A stretch of DNA of 64,000 bases from Mesorhizobium shangrilense (GTDB lineage: Bacteria; Pseudomonadota; Alphaproteobacteria; Rhizobiales; Rhizobiaceae), in contig NZ_JAQGPN010000001.1 in assembly GCF_028826155.1 (NCBI RefSeq), positions 4,461,001-4,525,000 on the forward strand, read 5' to 3'. Every line of letters begins with the position of its first letter. Within the stretch, counting starts at the first letter, position 1. Made by a program: the position numbers and the translations under genes. Shown here in pieces: positions 1-8,555 of this stretch. The notes under the pieces are model-generated. The model was not told where the DNA came from, searched no databases, and saw only the letters and a program-made list of their open reading frames with translations.

Positions 1-572
1 ACCTCGGTCAGGGGCGTGCTCCGCTGCAGATAGTCGAAGGTGGTCATCGTCTCGAAATCCTGCCGATGGTAGTCGGGAACCAGACTGGAATTGACGAAAC
101 GTTCCTCGAGCACGACAGGCATGCCGTTCTCATGATGCACGATGACGGAATGTCCAACCGGCTGGGGAGCAGCGAATTCGAAAGCGGCGACCAGCTCCGG
201 CGGGGGTATGATCATCTCCAGCACCGCAACGCGAGCGACGTGGAGCGATCCGCGCTGCCGGATCTCGGCGGCGATGTCGTTGATCTCGATCAGCGTGGAC
301 CGGGGCTTGGGCGGCGCCACGAACGTGCCGACGCCCTGGACGCGCAGAAGATGACCCTCGGACGTCAGTTCGCGCAGAGCCCGATGCACCGTCATGCGAG
401 AGACGCCAAGCGAAGCGACCAACTCGTTTTCGGAAGGGAGCTTTCCGTCCCTCCCCCATCGTCCGGTGCCGATATTGTCGAGGACGTAATCCTTGACCTT
501 TTCGTAAAGCGGGCTCGCTGACGGGGGCAACGAACCTGCCTGCGGAAAGCCGTTGCGGGTCTCGTCGGTCAT
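1..572 (-). CDS. GntR/HutC-family transcriptional regulator (C-terminus cut by window edge)
   Basis: Only the first 190 codons are visible; the frame is open to the window edge. The start ATG (570-572) begins MTDETRNGFPQ. Residues about 22-85 form a GntR winged helix: YEKVKDYVLDNI, then LPSENELVASLGVSRMTV, then a wing ending GVGTFVA. From about residue 90 the sequence (RSTLIEINDIAAEI, later EERFVNSSLVPDY) matches the UTRA effector domain of the HutC subfamily. It is the last gene of the minus-strand operon, 22 bases after the HisD-like gene, so it is probably made with the operon it controls. A HutC-like palindrome at 6100-6123 is the likely operator. The effector is unknown; probably a substrate or intermediate of this pathway. 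Confidence 0.9.
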   Translation of the reverse strand, partial: MTDETRNGFPQAGSLPPSASPLYEKVKDYVLDNIGTGRWGRDGKLPSENELVASLGVSRMTVHRALRELTSEGHLLRVQGVGTFVAPPKPRSTLIEINDIAAEIRQRGSLHVARVAVLEMIIPPPELVAAFEFAAPQPVGHSVIVHHENGMPVVLEERFVNSSLVPDYHRQDFETMTTFDYLQRSTPLTE

Positions 573-594
573 GTGCCGGCCTTTCCCATGCCGC

Positions 595-1920
595 TCAGAG
601 ATACGCCTTGCGCACGTCGGATACGGCGTGCTCGTGCGAGGAAAACCCCTCGTAGCGCGCCAGGGTGTGCGCGTGTTTGGCGAACGCGGGATAAGCGGAT
701 GCGGTCACGTACCCGACCGAAGAGCGCTTGACGAAGTCGGTCACTGAGAGCGGACCATAGGTGCGCGCCCAGCGGCTCGTCGGCAGCACCGCATTCGGGC
801 CCAGCCCGAAATTCGCGATCGAGACGGGAGTATGGGGACCCATCAGGATCTCGGCGGCTTCCGTGATGTGGCTGAGGTGGGCGAAGGGATCCGTCGACAG
901 GATCTCCAGGTGCTCGGGAGCGTAGTCGTTGACGAAGCGATAGCTATCTTCGAGCGACGACGTGAGCACGACGCCGCCGTAGCTGCCGGTCAGCACTGCC
1001 TTGGAGAAAGTCACGCGCTGCTCAGTCATGCGCGCCCAATGCTCGGGAAGTGCGGCGATCGCCTCTTCGGAGACGCGGCGGCTGTGCGTTACGAGATAGG
1101 CCGAGGAATCGGGGCCGTGCTCGGCCTCGATCAGCAGGTCGAGCGCAGCGAGCCCGCCCTTGACGGTGTCGTCGGCGAAGATGATCGCCTCCGAGGGGCC
1201 GGCAGGCAGGCCGGGATCGATAACGCCGGCGAGCAGGCGCTTGGCGGCGACGACCCACGGGCTGCCAGGACCGACGATCTTCAGCGCCGGCCTGACGGTC
1301 TCGGTGCCGTAGGCGGCCGCCGCGACGGCCTGCGCTCCACCCGCCTTGTAGATGGTCTCGACCCCGGCGATGCGGGCGGCGACGAGCGTCGCCGCGTCGA
1401 CGGAGCCGTCGGGCGCCGGGGGCGTCAGGATGGCGAGTTCCGGCACGCCGGCGACGACGGCAGGCACTGCCGTCATCATGGTGACCGAAGGAAACGCGCC
1501 CTTGCCGCGCGGTATGTAGAGCGCGACCGACCTGATCGGCGTGAAGCGGTCGCCGGCGAAGGCGCCGGGGCGTATCTCCTTCAGCCACATCGCTTCCGGC
1601 TTCTGCTCTTCATGGAAACGGCGGATATTGTCGATGCCGAACTGGATGGCGGCGATCACCTCCTTGTCGACGAGGCCGAAGGCGGCGTCGATCTCGGCTT
1701 CGGTGACCTTGAGCTTGCCGATCTCGACATTGGCCTTGTCGAAGTCGCGGCCGAAGCGGACGAGCGCGGCGTCGCCCTCGGTGCGCACCGCCTCGACGAT
1801 CGGCTTCGCCTTTTCCATGAATCCGGAGAGGTCGGCTTCAGAACGCCGCATCAGGGCGGCACGCCCGTCAGAGTCGAGCTTGGCGAGGTCGTGGAAGGAA
1901 ACAGCGGACATTTTCGGCAT
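595..1920 (-). CDS. Histidinol dehydrogenase family enzyme (HisD fold, HpsN-like, probably not histidine biosynthesis)
   Basis: 441 residues, full length for HisD. The catalytic Glu-His pair is kept (YAPEHLEI, E336-H337), as are AGPSE (240-244) and the AEHGPDS segment. By hand alignment to classical HisD, two of the four zinc ligands differ: Gln is Glu265 (IEAEHG instead of SQAEHG) and the Asp of GDYASG is Asn370 (SIANFG); the TNHVLPT motif is PNAVLPT. His268 and His429 remain. Such changes, and a location in an uptake operon with an aldehyde dehydrogenase, SDR and GntR regulator, argue for a catabolic paralog such as HpsN (NAD-dependent four-electron oxidation of 2,3-dihydroxypropane-1-sulfonate to sulfolactate) or an enzyme for another vicinal diol. 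The exact substrate is inference; automatic annotation would call it hisD. Confidence 0.85.
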   Translation of the reverse strand: MPKMSAVSFHDLAKLDSDGRAALMRRSEADLSGFMEKAKPIVEAVRTEGDAALVRFGRDFDKANVEIGKLKVTEAEIDAAFGLVDKEVIAAIQFGIDNIRRFHEEQKPEAMWLKEIRPGAFAGDRFTPIRSVALYIPRGKGAFPSVTMMTAVPAVVAGVPELAILTPPAPDGSVDAATLVAARIAGVETIYKAGGAQAVAAAAYGTETVRPALKIVGPGSPWVVAAKRLLAGVIDPGLPAGPSEAIIFADDTVKGGLAALDLLIEAEHGPDSSAYLVTHSRRVSEEAIAALPEHWARMTEQRVTFSKAVLTGSYGGVVLTSSLEDSYRFVNDYAPEHLEILSTDPFAHLSHITEAAEILMGPHTPVSIANFGLGPNAVLPTSRWARTYGPLSVTDFVKRSSVGYVTASAYPAFAKHAHTLARYEGFSSHEHAVSDVRKAYL

Positions 1921-1956
1921 CCCAGTCTCGAGCCGGCCTTGTTATCCGGCCCGTCG

Positions 1957-2757
1957 TCATTTCGATTTCAGGAAGATTTCCAGCCCGACCAGCCGGTCGA
2001 GCAGGAAGACGGCGGCCGCAGCAGCGGCAATGAAGACCACCGAGATCGCGGCCAGGTCCGGCGTGATGATCGAGCGGATGGAATTGTAGATCTGCACCGG
2101 CAGGGTGACGATGCGCGCATCGACCAGCAGCAGGCTGACCAAGAACTCGTTGAGCGCCAGGATGAACATCAGCAGCGCGCCGCTGATGACGCCCGGCATG
2201 ACGGCGGGTAGCGTCACATGGAAGAAGGTGGACAGCGGCGGCGCGCCGCAATTGGCGGCGGCCAGTTCCAGATCGGGGTCGAGACCGGAGGCGCTGGCCA
2301 TCACCGCCCAGATCATGAAAGGCAGGTTGATGACGCAGCAGGCGATGCCGAGCGGCCAAAGCTGCCCCAGCACGCGCATCTCGCCGAAGACCAGCATCAG
2401 ACCGATGCCGGAGCCGATCAGCGGGATGGTGAAGGGCAAAAGCAGATAGATCTGGATCGTCTTCTCGAAGCGCACGGCATATTTTGCCAGGGCAATGCCG
2501 GCGAGCGTGCCTACCGGAATGGCGATGGCCGTGCAGACCGCCGCCACATAGAGCGACCGAAGGAAGGCGTTCCACAGATCGCTCGCCCCGGCGATCTTAG
2601 CGTACCATTTCAGCGACAGGCCCTCCGGCGGAAAGGCGATGATGTTGCCGGCGGTGAAGGAGGCACCGAAGACGACGATGGTCGGGGCGGACAGGATCAC
2701 CAGAACGCAGGCGACCATGCCCCAGAGCACAATGCGCTGGCTGAGCGGCGCGGTCAT
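1957..2757 (-). CDS. Polyamine-type ABC transporter permease (PotC-like)
   Basis: 266-residue inner-membrane permease of the BPD transport family with about six hydrophobic segments. The cytoplasmic EAA loop lies near residues 164-184 (ELAAANCGAPPLSTFF followed by HVTLPAVMPG) and docks on the ATPase encoded at 4879-6081. The start overlaps the end of the PotB-like gene by four bases (ATGA), which supports translational coupling and this start. Length and loop sequence fit the spermidine/putrescine group, but this group also carries opines, phosphonates and other small polar compounds, so the substrate is open. Confidence 0.93.
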   Translation of the reverse strand: MTAPLSQRIVLWGMVACVLVILSAPTIVVFGASFTAGNIIAFPPEGLSLKWYAKIAGASDLWNAFLRSLYVAAVCTAIAIPVGTLAGIALAKYAVRFEKTIQIYLLLPFTIPLIGSGIGLMLVFGEMRVLGQLWPLGIACCVINLPFMIWAVMASASGLDPDLELAAANCGAPPLSTFFHVTLPAVMPGVISGALLMFILALNEFLVSLLLVDARIVTLPVQIYNSIRSIITPDLAAISVVFIAAAAAAVFLLDRLVGLEIFLKSK

Positions 2758-3698
2758 CGCCGGGCCCTCCCCATGGCAAGCGTTCCCGCGCCGAACAGCG
2801 TGAAGACGATGCCGACGAGCAGCGAACCGACGGCGACCAGGAGCAGCGCCAGCGTCGAGCCCAGCCCCTGGTCGGAGGTGCGGAAGAACTGGTCGTAGAT
2901 GGCGTTGGCGACGAAGTCCTGCGAGCCGCCGCCTAGAATGGCGGGCATGGCGAAATCGGTGAGCGAAAGGGTGAGAACGACCAGGCCCGCGCCGACAAGG
3001 CCCGGCCGCGCCAGCGGCAGCACGACATGGCGGAAGGTGCGCACCCAGTTGGCGCCGAGCGACTGGGCCGCCGCTTCAAGCTCCTGAGGAATCGCCGTCA
3101 TCGCGGGCGACAGCATCAGCACGGCGAAAGGCAGCATGTACTGGACAAGGCCAAACAGCACGGCCGGATAGTTGTAAAGCAGCCGCATCGGCGGCACGCC
3201 GACGAGGCCCAGCGCCTCGTTGACCATGCCCTGGTTGCCCAGGATGATCAGCCAGCCATAGGCGCGCACGACTTGACCTATGAAGAAGGGCAGGAAAAGC
3301 GCGATGAGCAGCAGTTTGCGCAACGCGGCGGACGGCGTGCGCACCATCACGTAGGCGTAGGGGAAGGCGAGCACCAGGGTCACGACGGTGACGATCATGG
3401 CCCCCATGAGGCTGCGCGTCGCCACGGTCTGAAACAGGGATTCCGTCAGCGCGCGCCGGTAGTTGGCGAGCGTGTAGTCCTCCGACAGCAGGAAGGTGGA
3501 GGTGTCGAGCGTGCGCAAGCTCGCGTCGCCGATGTGGACGAGACCGAGCACCAGCAGGCCGACCAGCAGGATGGCCGGAGCCAGAAGCAGATATGGGATG
3601 GCGCGTCCGAAGCGGGCGGGCCACAGCGCGGCGGCGACGGCTTCGGCCGCATCCATGACGCGCCATCCGATCGGATAGGCTGTTCTTGCCGCGCGCAC
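2754..3698 (-). CDS. Polyamine-type ABC transporter permease (PotB-like)
   Basis: 314-residue inner-membrane permease with an N-terminal transmembrane segment near residues 35-53 and about five more. The EAA loop is at about 207-230 (ELEAAAQSLGANWVRTF, then RHVVLPLARPG). The start is taken as GTG at 3698, with AAGGA about eight bases upstream; an internal ATG at codon 15 is a possible alternative. It pairs with the PotC-like permease with a four-base overlap. It is separated from the binding-protein gene by 62 bases containing a strong stem-loop. Confidence 0.92.
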   Translation of the reverse strand: MRAARTAYPIGWRVMDAAEAVAAALWPARFGRAIPYLLLAPAILLVGLLVLGLVHIGDASLRTLDTSTFLLSEDYTLANYRRALTESLFQTVATRSLMGAMIVTVVTLVLAFPYAYVMVRTPSAALRKLLLIALFLPFFIGQVVRAYGWLIILGNQGMVNEALGLVGVPPMRLLYNYPAVLFGLVQYMLPFAVLMLSPAMTAIPQELEAAAQSLGANWVRTFRHVVLPLARPGLVGAGLVVLTLSLTDFAMPAILGGGSQDFVANAIYDQFFRTSDQGLGSTLALLLVAVGSLLVGIVFTLFGAGTLAMGRARR

Positions 3699-3722
3699 TC
3701 GTGTTTCCTTCTACCGTCCGGA

Positions 3723-3751
3723 CAAGCCGCCGCAACCTGTGCGGCGGCTTG
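3723..3751 (-). promoter_or_regulatory. Intergenic stem-loop between binding protein and permease genes
   Basis: A perfect 12-bp stem with a five-base loop (CAGGT on the transcript) lies 10 bases after the binding-protein stop codon and 25 bases before the permease start. No U-tract follows, so it is not a classical terminator. Stem-loops here often protect the upstream binding-protein message or reduce read-through, which gives more binding protein than permease. That role is inferred from known ABC operons. Confidence 0.6.
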
Positions 3752-3760
3752 CTGCGATGA

Positions 3761-4882
3761 CTAGCCCTGCATGATCGCCTTGAACTTCGAGAACCACTCG
3801 CTCTCATTCTCCACCTGCACCTTGGACGAGATGCGGATGAGGTGTTTGAAGTCCTCGTCCTTGGTCGGATAGGACGGGTCGCCGACGAGATCGGCCGGCG
3901 GGTTGACGCCGGGCACCACGCCGGGCAGGCCGAGACCATCCAGCCACACCTGCTGGGCTTCGACCGTCAGTGCATGGTTGATGTACTGCTTGGCCCAGTA
4001 GAGCTCGTTCTCCGGCAGGCCCTTCGGGATCCACAGGCCGTCCGTGTCGAACTTCGCGCCCTCTTCCGGAACAACCCACTCGATGTTGATGCCGTTCTTC
4101 TTGGCTTCGCGCGCGTTGGTCGAGATCGTGCAGGCGGCGTCGATCTCGCCCTTCTGGAACCAGGTGGTGAAGTCCGGGTCTTCGCCGAGCAGCGGCTTCT
4201 GTTCCTTCATCTTGGCGATGAAGTCCCAGGCCGGTTGCATGTTGCCGGGGATGTCCTCCAGCTTGCCGCCGCCGGCGACCTGGGCCGGGAAGTGGAAGCC
4301 GATGCCGTCATTGTAGAAGGCGATGCGTCCCTTGAACTTCGGGTCGAGCAGGTCCTTCCAGGACTTCGGCGCGCCGTTCGGGAAAGCCTCCGGACGGTAG
4401 GCCAGCACGTAAACATAGCCGTAGGTGTTGACGATCGGATAGCCGTCGAGCCCGACCGGCTTGGCGAGGTCGGTGGTGTTCTTGAGGTTGGGGAGGTCGG
4501 AGAGGTCCTCGGTCACGCCGCGCAGCGCCGACTTGGTGGCGTTGGTGGTGGTGTCCCAGTTGATGTGGATCGGCGGCACGCGGCCCTGCGCGACGGCCGC
4601 CCAGACCTTCGGCTGGATCTCGTTGTCCTCGGTCAGGTCGTGACGGACGGCGATGCCGGTCGCCTTGGTGAAGCTGTCGGAAACGCCGGCCTTCAGGGCT
4701 TCGACCCAGCTGCCGCCCCAGGCGCGGACGATGATCTCGGCCGGCTTTTCGGGCTCCTGCGCCCAGGCGGACCTGACGCCGAGACTGGAAAGCCCGGCGG
4801 CGCCGCCGAGTGCGGCCGCGCCCTGGAGGAAACTGCGGCGACGCATCGTGATGGAAGGAAATTTCGGTCGGCTCATGTTCAT
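3761..4882 (-). CDS. Polyamine-type ABC transporter substrate-binding protein, Tat-exported (PotD-like)
   Basis: 373 residues. The N-terminus has a twin-arginine signal (MRRRSFLQG, residues 13-21), a hydrophobic stretch and a likely cleavage site after AWA near residue 41, so it is exported folded. The mature part (IIVRAWGGSWVEALKAGV near its start) matches the extracellular solute-binding family that includes PotD. Tat export of a periplasmic binding protein suggests folding in the cytoplasm with a bound ligand or cofactor, but is also simply common in this group. The start overlaps the ATPase stop by four bases (ATGA). Confidence 0.92.
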   Translation of the reverse strand: MNMSRPKFPSITMRRRSFLQGAAALGGAAGLSSLGVRSAWAQEPEKPAEIIVRAWGGSWVEALKAGVSDSFTKATGIAVRHDLTEDNEIQPKVWAAVAQGRVPPIHINWDTTTNATKSALRGVTEDLSDLPNLKNTTDLAKPVGLDGYPIVNTYGYVYVLAYRPEAFPNGAPKSWKDLLDPKFKGRIAFYNDGIGFHFPAQVAGGGKLEDIPGNMQPAWDFIAKMKEQKPLLGEDPDFTTWFQKGEIDAACTISTNAREAKKNGINIEWVVPEEGAKFDTDGLWIPKGLPENELYWAKQYINHALTVEAQQVWLDGLGLPGVVPGVNPPADLVGDPSYPTKDEDFKHLIRISSKVQVENESEWFSKFKAIMQG

Positions 4883-6081
4883 TCTCCTCTGGTTGGCCGT
4901 GTTCTGGCGATTTCCGGTCTGCTGCTGAAAACCAGCACGTCCCTGGCGTTCCAGCCAAGATGAACGGGCGCGCCGGGCTCGAACTGGTTGTGCCTTGCGG
5001 GATCGTGGTCGAAGACCCTCAACATCGGATCGTGCTGCAACGGCACGTCGATCTCGTAGACGATGCGGTCGCCCTCGAAGATCACGTCGGAGACCACACC
5101 CGGCAGGGTCGTTTCCAGGCCAGCGAGCGCGCCGGGATCAGCCGCAATCCGTATCTGCTCGGCGCGGATGGCTCCGAAGGCGGCCGCGCCCTCGCGCACC
5201 GCATCGCTCTCGTCGGCGAGGACGCCGCGAAAGTGGCGTTCACCCTGGGTGAAGGAGGCATGGCCGCCATCCACCGCGCCGACCGTTCCCGAAATGAAAT
5301 TGGTGACGCCGATGAAGTTCGCCACGAAGGCGGTCGCGGGGCTGCGGTAGGTCGCAAGCGGAGCAGCCTTCTGCTCGATCTCCCCGCGGTCCATCACGAT
5401 CACTTCGTCGGACACCACGAGAGCCTCGCGTTGGTCGTGCGTGACGTTGATCGTCGTGACGCCGAGCTCGCGCTGGATGCGGCGGAACTCGAGCTGCATC
5501 TCCTCGCGCAACTTGCGGTCGAGCGCGGCAAGCGGTTCGTCGAGGAGCAAGAGGTCAGGTTCGAAGACGAGGGCGCGGGCAATCGCCACGCGCTGCTGCT
5601 GCCCGCCCGAGAGCTCATGCATGCGCCGGCCGCCGAAGCCGCCCAGCTTGACCAGATCGAGGTAGCGTTCGACGCGCTCCGGAATGGTTCGCGCGTCTGC
5701 TCGCCGCATCTTCAGCGGAAAGGCGACGTTTTCCGCCGCCGTCATGTGCGGGAAGAGTGCAAGCTTCTGGAAGACCATGCCGATCGACCGCTTGTGCGGC
5801 GGCACGGCGCTGACCGCCCCACCGTTGATGAAGATCTCGCCATGCGTGGGACGCAGGAAGCCGGCGATCATCCTCAGAAGCGTCGTCTTGCCTGAACCGG
5901 ACGGGCCAAGGATGGTGAGGAACTTGCCTCTGGGAAGCGCAAACGACGCGGATCTGACGGCATGAAAACCGTCATAGACCATGCTCACATCCTGCACGGA
6001 CACTGCTGGCGGGTTGATGCCGACGGTCGAGGCCGGCCGCGCGGTATCCGGCACTTTGTCTTGCATGGAGATGGACGACAC
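4879..6081 (-). CDS. Polyamine-type ABC transporter ATP-binding protein (PotA-like)
   Basis: 400 residues. The Walker A motif GPSGSGKTT is at 59-67, the Q-loop at MVFQKLALF (about 102-110), the ABC signature LSGGQQQR at 157-164 and Walker B LLLLDEP at 177-183, followed by an H-loop in INVTHDQREA. The last 150 residues form the TOBE region typical of PotA/FbpC/UgpC ATPases. It is the first transporter gene after the 73-base gap behind the SDR gene, and a HutC-like operator lies 19 bases before its start. Confidence 0.95.
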   Translation of the reverse strand: MSSISMQDKVPDTARPASTVGINPPAVSVQDVSMVYDGFHAVRSASFALPRGKFLTILGPSGSGKTTLLRMIAGFLRPTHGEIFINGGAVSAVPPHKRSIGMVFQKLALFPHMTAAENVAFPLKMRRADARTIPERVERYLDLVKLGGFGGRRMHELSGGQQQRVAIARALVFEPDLLLLDEPLAALDRKLREEMQLEFRRIQRELGVTTINVTHDQREALVVSDEVIVMDRGEIEQKAAPLATYRSPATAFVANFIGVTNFISGTVGAVDGGHASFTQGERHFRGVLADESDAVREGAAAFGAIRAEQIRIAADPGALAGLETTLPGVVSDVIFEGDRIVYEIDVPLQHDPMLRVFDHDPARHNQFEPGAPVHLGWNARDVLVFSSRPEIARTRPTRGE

Positions 6082-6099
6082 CAGGACGTGAAAGCTGAA

Positions 6100-6123
6100 C
6101 TCGTATATACAAGCATGTACAAG
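6100..6123 (-). promoter_or_regulatory. Putative HutC/GntR operator upstream of the transporter operon
   Basis: On the minus strand the site reads CTTGTACATG then CTTGTATATACGAG. The second part is a 14-base palindrome with one mismatch per arm, very close to the HutC consensus CTTGTATATACAAG; the first part repeats its left half (CTTGTAnATn). It sits 19 bases before the ATPase start in an AT-rich pocket of otherwise GC-rich DNA, as expected for a repressor site overlapping a promoter. The regulator at 1-572 belongs to the family that binds such sites. Confidence 0.65.
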
Positions 6124-6154
6124 TCAGCCAGACAATCCTGCCTGTCTGGACCGT

Positions 6155-6925
6155 TCAGATCGAGGCGAGATAGCCGCCGTCGACGGGGATGCAATGTCCG
6201 GCCACATAGGCCGACGCGTCGCTCGCCAGGAAGAGTACCGGCCCGGTGAGATCCTCCAACTTTCCAAAACGCCGCTGCGGGATCTTGTCCAGCATCGACT
6301 TTTCCCACGCCGCATCGCTGTAGAAGACATCGGTCATGGCAGTGCGGAAATAGCCGGGGGCGATGGCGTTGACGCGGATCCCGAGCGAGGCCCATTCGGC
6401 GGCAAGCGCACGCGTCATGCCGAGCAGGCCAGACTTCGAGGAGCCGTAGGGCGCCGCAGTCGGGATGCCGACATAGGAGGTGAGCGAACACAGGTTGATG
6501 ATGGAACCCCTGGCGCCGCTGGCGGCCATGGCGCGGGCCGCGGCCTGCGCGCAGAAGAAGGCGCCCTTGAGATTGGTGTCGACGATGCGCTCCCAAAGCG
6601 CCTCGTCGACGTCCAGCGAGGGACGCACCTCTTCGTAGCCCGCATTGTTCACGAGGATGTCGAGACCGCCGAGATCATGTGCCGCAGCCGCGATCACACC
6701 GCCGCATGCGGCGGTATCGCGAACGTCCAGCGCATAGGCTCGCGCCCTGCCTCCATCCGCCTCGATGCGCCCGCAGGTTTCCTCGAGCGCATTCACGTCA
6801 CGCGCCGTCACCGCCACCTCGGCCCCTGCCGAGGCCAACGCTTCCGCGATGGCCTGCCCGATGCCGCGGCTTGCGCCGGTGACGAGCGCCCTGCGGCCGG
6901 TGAGATCGAAGACGCGTGGGCTCAT
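6155..6925 (-). CDS. SDR family NAD(P)-dependent oxidoreductase
   Basis: 256 residues from the ATG at 6925 (MSPRVFDLTG); an open frame continues upstream but overlaps the aldehyde dehydrogenase. Classical SDR motifs are present: TGASRGIG at 16-23, NNAG at 93-96, and the catalytic set Ser147 or Ser150, Tyr160 and Lys164 (APYGSSKSG). The C-terminus PVDGGYLASI is typical. It follows the aldehyde dehydrogenase by 11 bases and leads into the transporter operon, so it probably oxidises an alcohol intermediate of the same pathway; if the HisD-like enzyme is HpsN-like, an epimerising diol 2-dehydrogenase is one possible role. Substrate not readable from sequence. Confidence 0.93.
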   Translation of the reverse strand: MSPRVFDLTGRRALVTGASRGIGQAIAEALASAGAEVAVTARDVNALEETCGRIEADGGRARAYALDVRDTAACGGVIAAAAHDLGGLDILVNNAGYEEVRPSLDVDEALWERIVDTNLKGAFFCAQAAARAMAASGARGSIINLCSLTSYVGIPTAAPYGSSKSGLLGMTRALAAEWASLGIRVNAIAPGYFRTAMTDVFYSDAAWEKSMLDKIPQRRFGKLEDLTGPVLFLASDASAYVAGHCIPVDGGYLASI

Positions 6926-6936
6926 GCTGTTCTTCC

Positions 6937-8397
6937 TCAATCGTGCCTGACGACCATGGTCCTGAGCGCCGAGAACTCGTAGAGCGCCTCGAAACCCTTC
7001 TCGCGGCCGTGACCGGACTTCTTCATGCCGCCGAAAGGCAGCTCGATGCCGCCGCCGGCGCCGTAGCAGTTCACGAAGACCTGGCCGACCTGCATTTTCC
7101 GCGCGACGCGCATGGCGCGGCTGCCGTCGCGGCTCCACACGCCGGCGACGAGGCCGTACGGCGTCGCATTGGCGAGCCTGACCGCATCGGCCTCGTCGTC
7201 GAAGGGCATCACCGACATGACCGGGCCAAACACCTCCTCCTGTGCGAGGCGGTTCGCCCGCGGCACCGGACCGAACAGCTTCGGCTGGACGAAGAAGCCC
7301 TTCTCGGGAACACCGGGCGCGATCTGACCTTCGGCAAGCAACGGAAGTCCGTCGGCTGCTGCCTGCTCGCAAAAACGCCGCACCCGCTCCTGCTGCCGCC
7401 GGTTGACGATGGGACCGAGGTCGAGATCCATTTCGGGCGTGCCGCAACGCACCTGCGAAAAGCGCTCCGCGACGCGTCCCACCACCTCGTCATAAGCCTT
7501 GCGTTCGACCAGCAGCCGCGAGCCGGCCGAGCAGGTCTGCCCCGCGTGCTGGACCACCGCATTGATCAGCACCGGCAGGGCCGCGTCGAGATCGGCGTCG
7601 CCGAAGACGATCTGCGCCGACTTGCCGCCGAGCTCCAGCGTGCAGCCGATATGGTTGCGGGCCGCCGCCGTTTGGATCGCCACGCCGGTCTCCGAACTGC
7701 CGATGAAGGAGATGAAGTCGATGCCGGGGTGTTCGGCGAGCGCCGCGCCCGTCTCGCGGCCGTAGCCGGTGACGATGTTCACGGCGCCTTCGGGGAAACC
7801 GGCCTCGGCCATCAGCTCGGTCATGCGCAATGGCGTCAGGCAGGCGTCCTCGGCGGGCTTCATCACCACGGCGTTGCCGACCGCCAGCGCCGGCCCGACC
7901 GACCGCGGGAACATCTGCGCGGGATAGTTCCACGGGATGATGTGAGCCGTCACGCCATGGGGCACTCGCTCGGTCGCCGCGAAATGGCCGTTCAGGAAGG
8001 GCAGCGTCTCGCCGTGCAGCTTGTCGGCGGCTGCGCCGTAATACTCGAAGTAGCGGGCGCAGGCGACCATGTCCGCCCTCGCCTGCCGGATCGGCTTGCC
8101 GGTGTCGCGCGCCTCGAGCTGCGCCAGTTCCTCGGCATGGTCGGTCACGACATTCGCCATCTTCGACAGCAGGCGGCCGCGCTCAACTGCGGTCATGCGG
8201 CTCCAGGCGCCTTCCTCCAGCGCGCGCCGCGCCGCCACCACAGCCCGGTCGACATCAGCCGCCGTACCCGCCGCGATCTGGGTGAACGCCTCGCCCTCGG
8301 CGGGCGCGACCACATCGATCGCGGCAGATGCCTCGCGCCACTGGTTGTCGATGAAGATGCCGCGAACGGTCCGGTCGGCAGAGGTTTGCTGATCCAT
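6937..8397 (-). CDS. NAD-dependent aldehyde dehydrogenase
   Basis: 486 residues, full length for the ALDH superfamily. Catalytic Cys289 lies in GQTCSAGSR, the general base Glu255 in LELGGKS and Asn157 in IIPWNYPA. The C-terminal PFGGMKKSGHGREKG motif is also present. The start ATG at 8397 is preceded by GGGAG at a good distance. It is the first gene of the minus-strand cluster and is divergent from the FAD oxidoreductase at 8556. Sequence style is nearest to betaine-aldehyde and gamma-aminobutyraldehyde dehydrogenases, which would fit a polyamine route, but the substrate remains uncertain. Confidence 0.94.
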   Translation of the reverse strand: MDQQTSADRTVRGIFIDNQWREASAAIDVVAPAEGEAFTQIAAGTAADVDRAVVAARRALEEGAWSRMTAVERGRLLSKMANVVTDHAEELAQLEARDTGKPIRQARADMVACARYFEYYGAAADKLHGETLPFLNGHFAATERVPHGVTAHIIPWNYPAQMFPRSVGPALAVGNAVVMKPAEDACLTPLRMTELMAEAGFPEGAVNIVTGYGRETGAALAEHPGIDFISFIGSSETGVAIQTAAARNHIGCTLELGGKSAQIVFGDADLDAALPVLINAVVQHAGQTCSAGSRLLVERKAYDEVVGRVAERFSQVRCGTPEMDLDLGPIVNRRQQERVRRFCEQAAADGLPLLAEGQIAPGVPEKGFFVQPKLFGPVPRANRLAQEEVFGPVMSVMPFDDEADAVRLANATPYGLVAGVWSRDGSRAMRVARKMQVGQVFVNCYGAGGGIELPFGGMKKSGHGREKGFEALYEFSALRTMVVRHD

Positions 8398-8555
8398 TGG
8401 TATATCTCCCTGGGGACTGTCCTAATGGACGAGCATGCCGGGAGCAAACACATTGGCGATGGAAGCCACGAGCGCCGACCCGATGCCGCTCCGCTTCCCT
8501 CGTCCCTCGCCCTCCGCTATCAGAATGCTTGCAATGGAAGAACGACGGCACTGAC

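Noticed and set aside
595..1920. True histidine-biosynthesis hisD
   Set aside because: Two zinc ligands differ, no other his gene is near and the operon is catabolic. I keep it as a HisD-family enzyme.
832..2211. A 459-codon plus-strand open frame
   Set aside because: Antisense to the HisD-like and PotC-like genes; low-complexity Arg/Asp/Gly composition and no motif.
6926..7447. N-terminal extension of the SDR frame
   Set aside because: It lies within the aldehyde dehydrogenase gene in another frame. The SDR proper begins at 6925 with a normal N-terminus.
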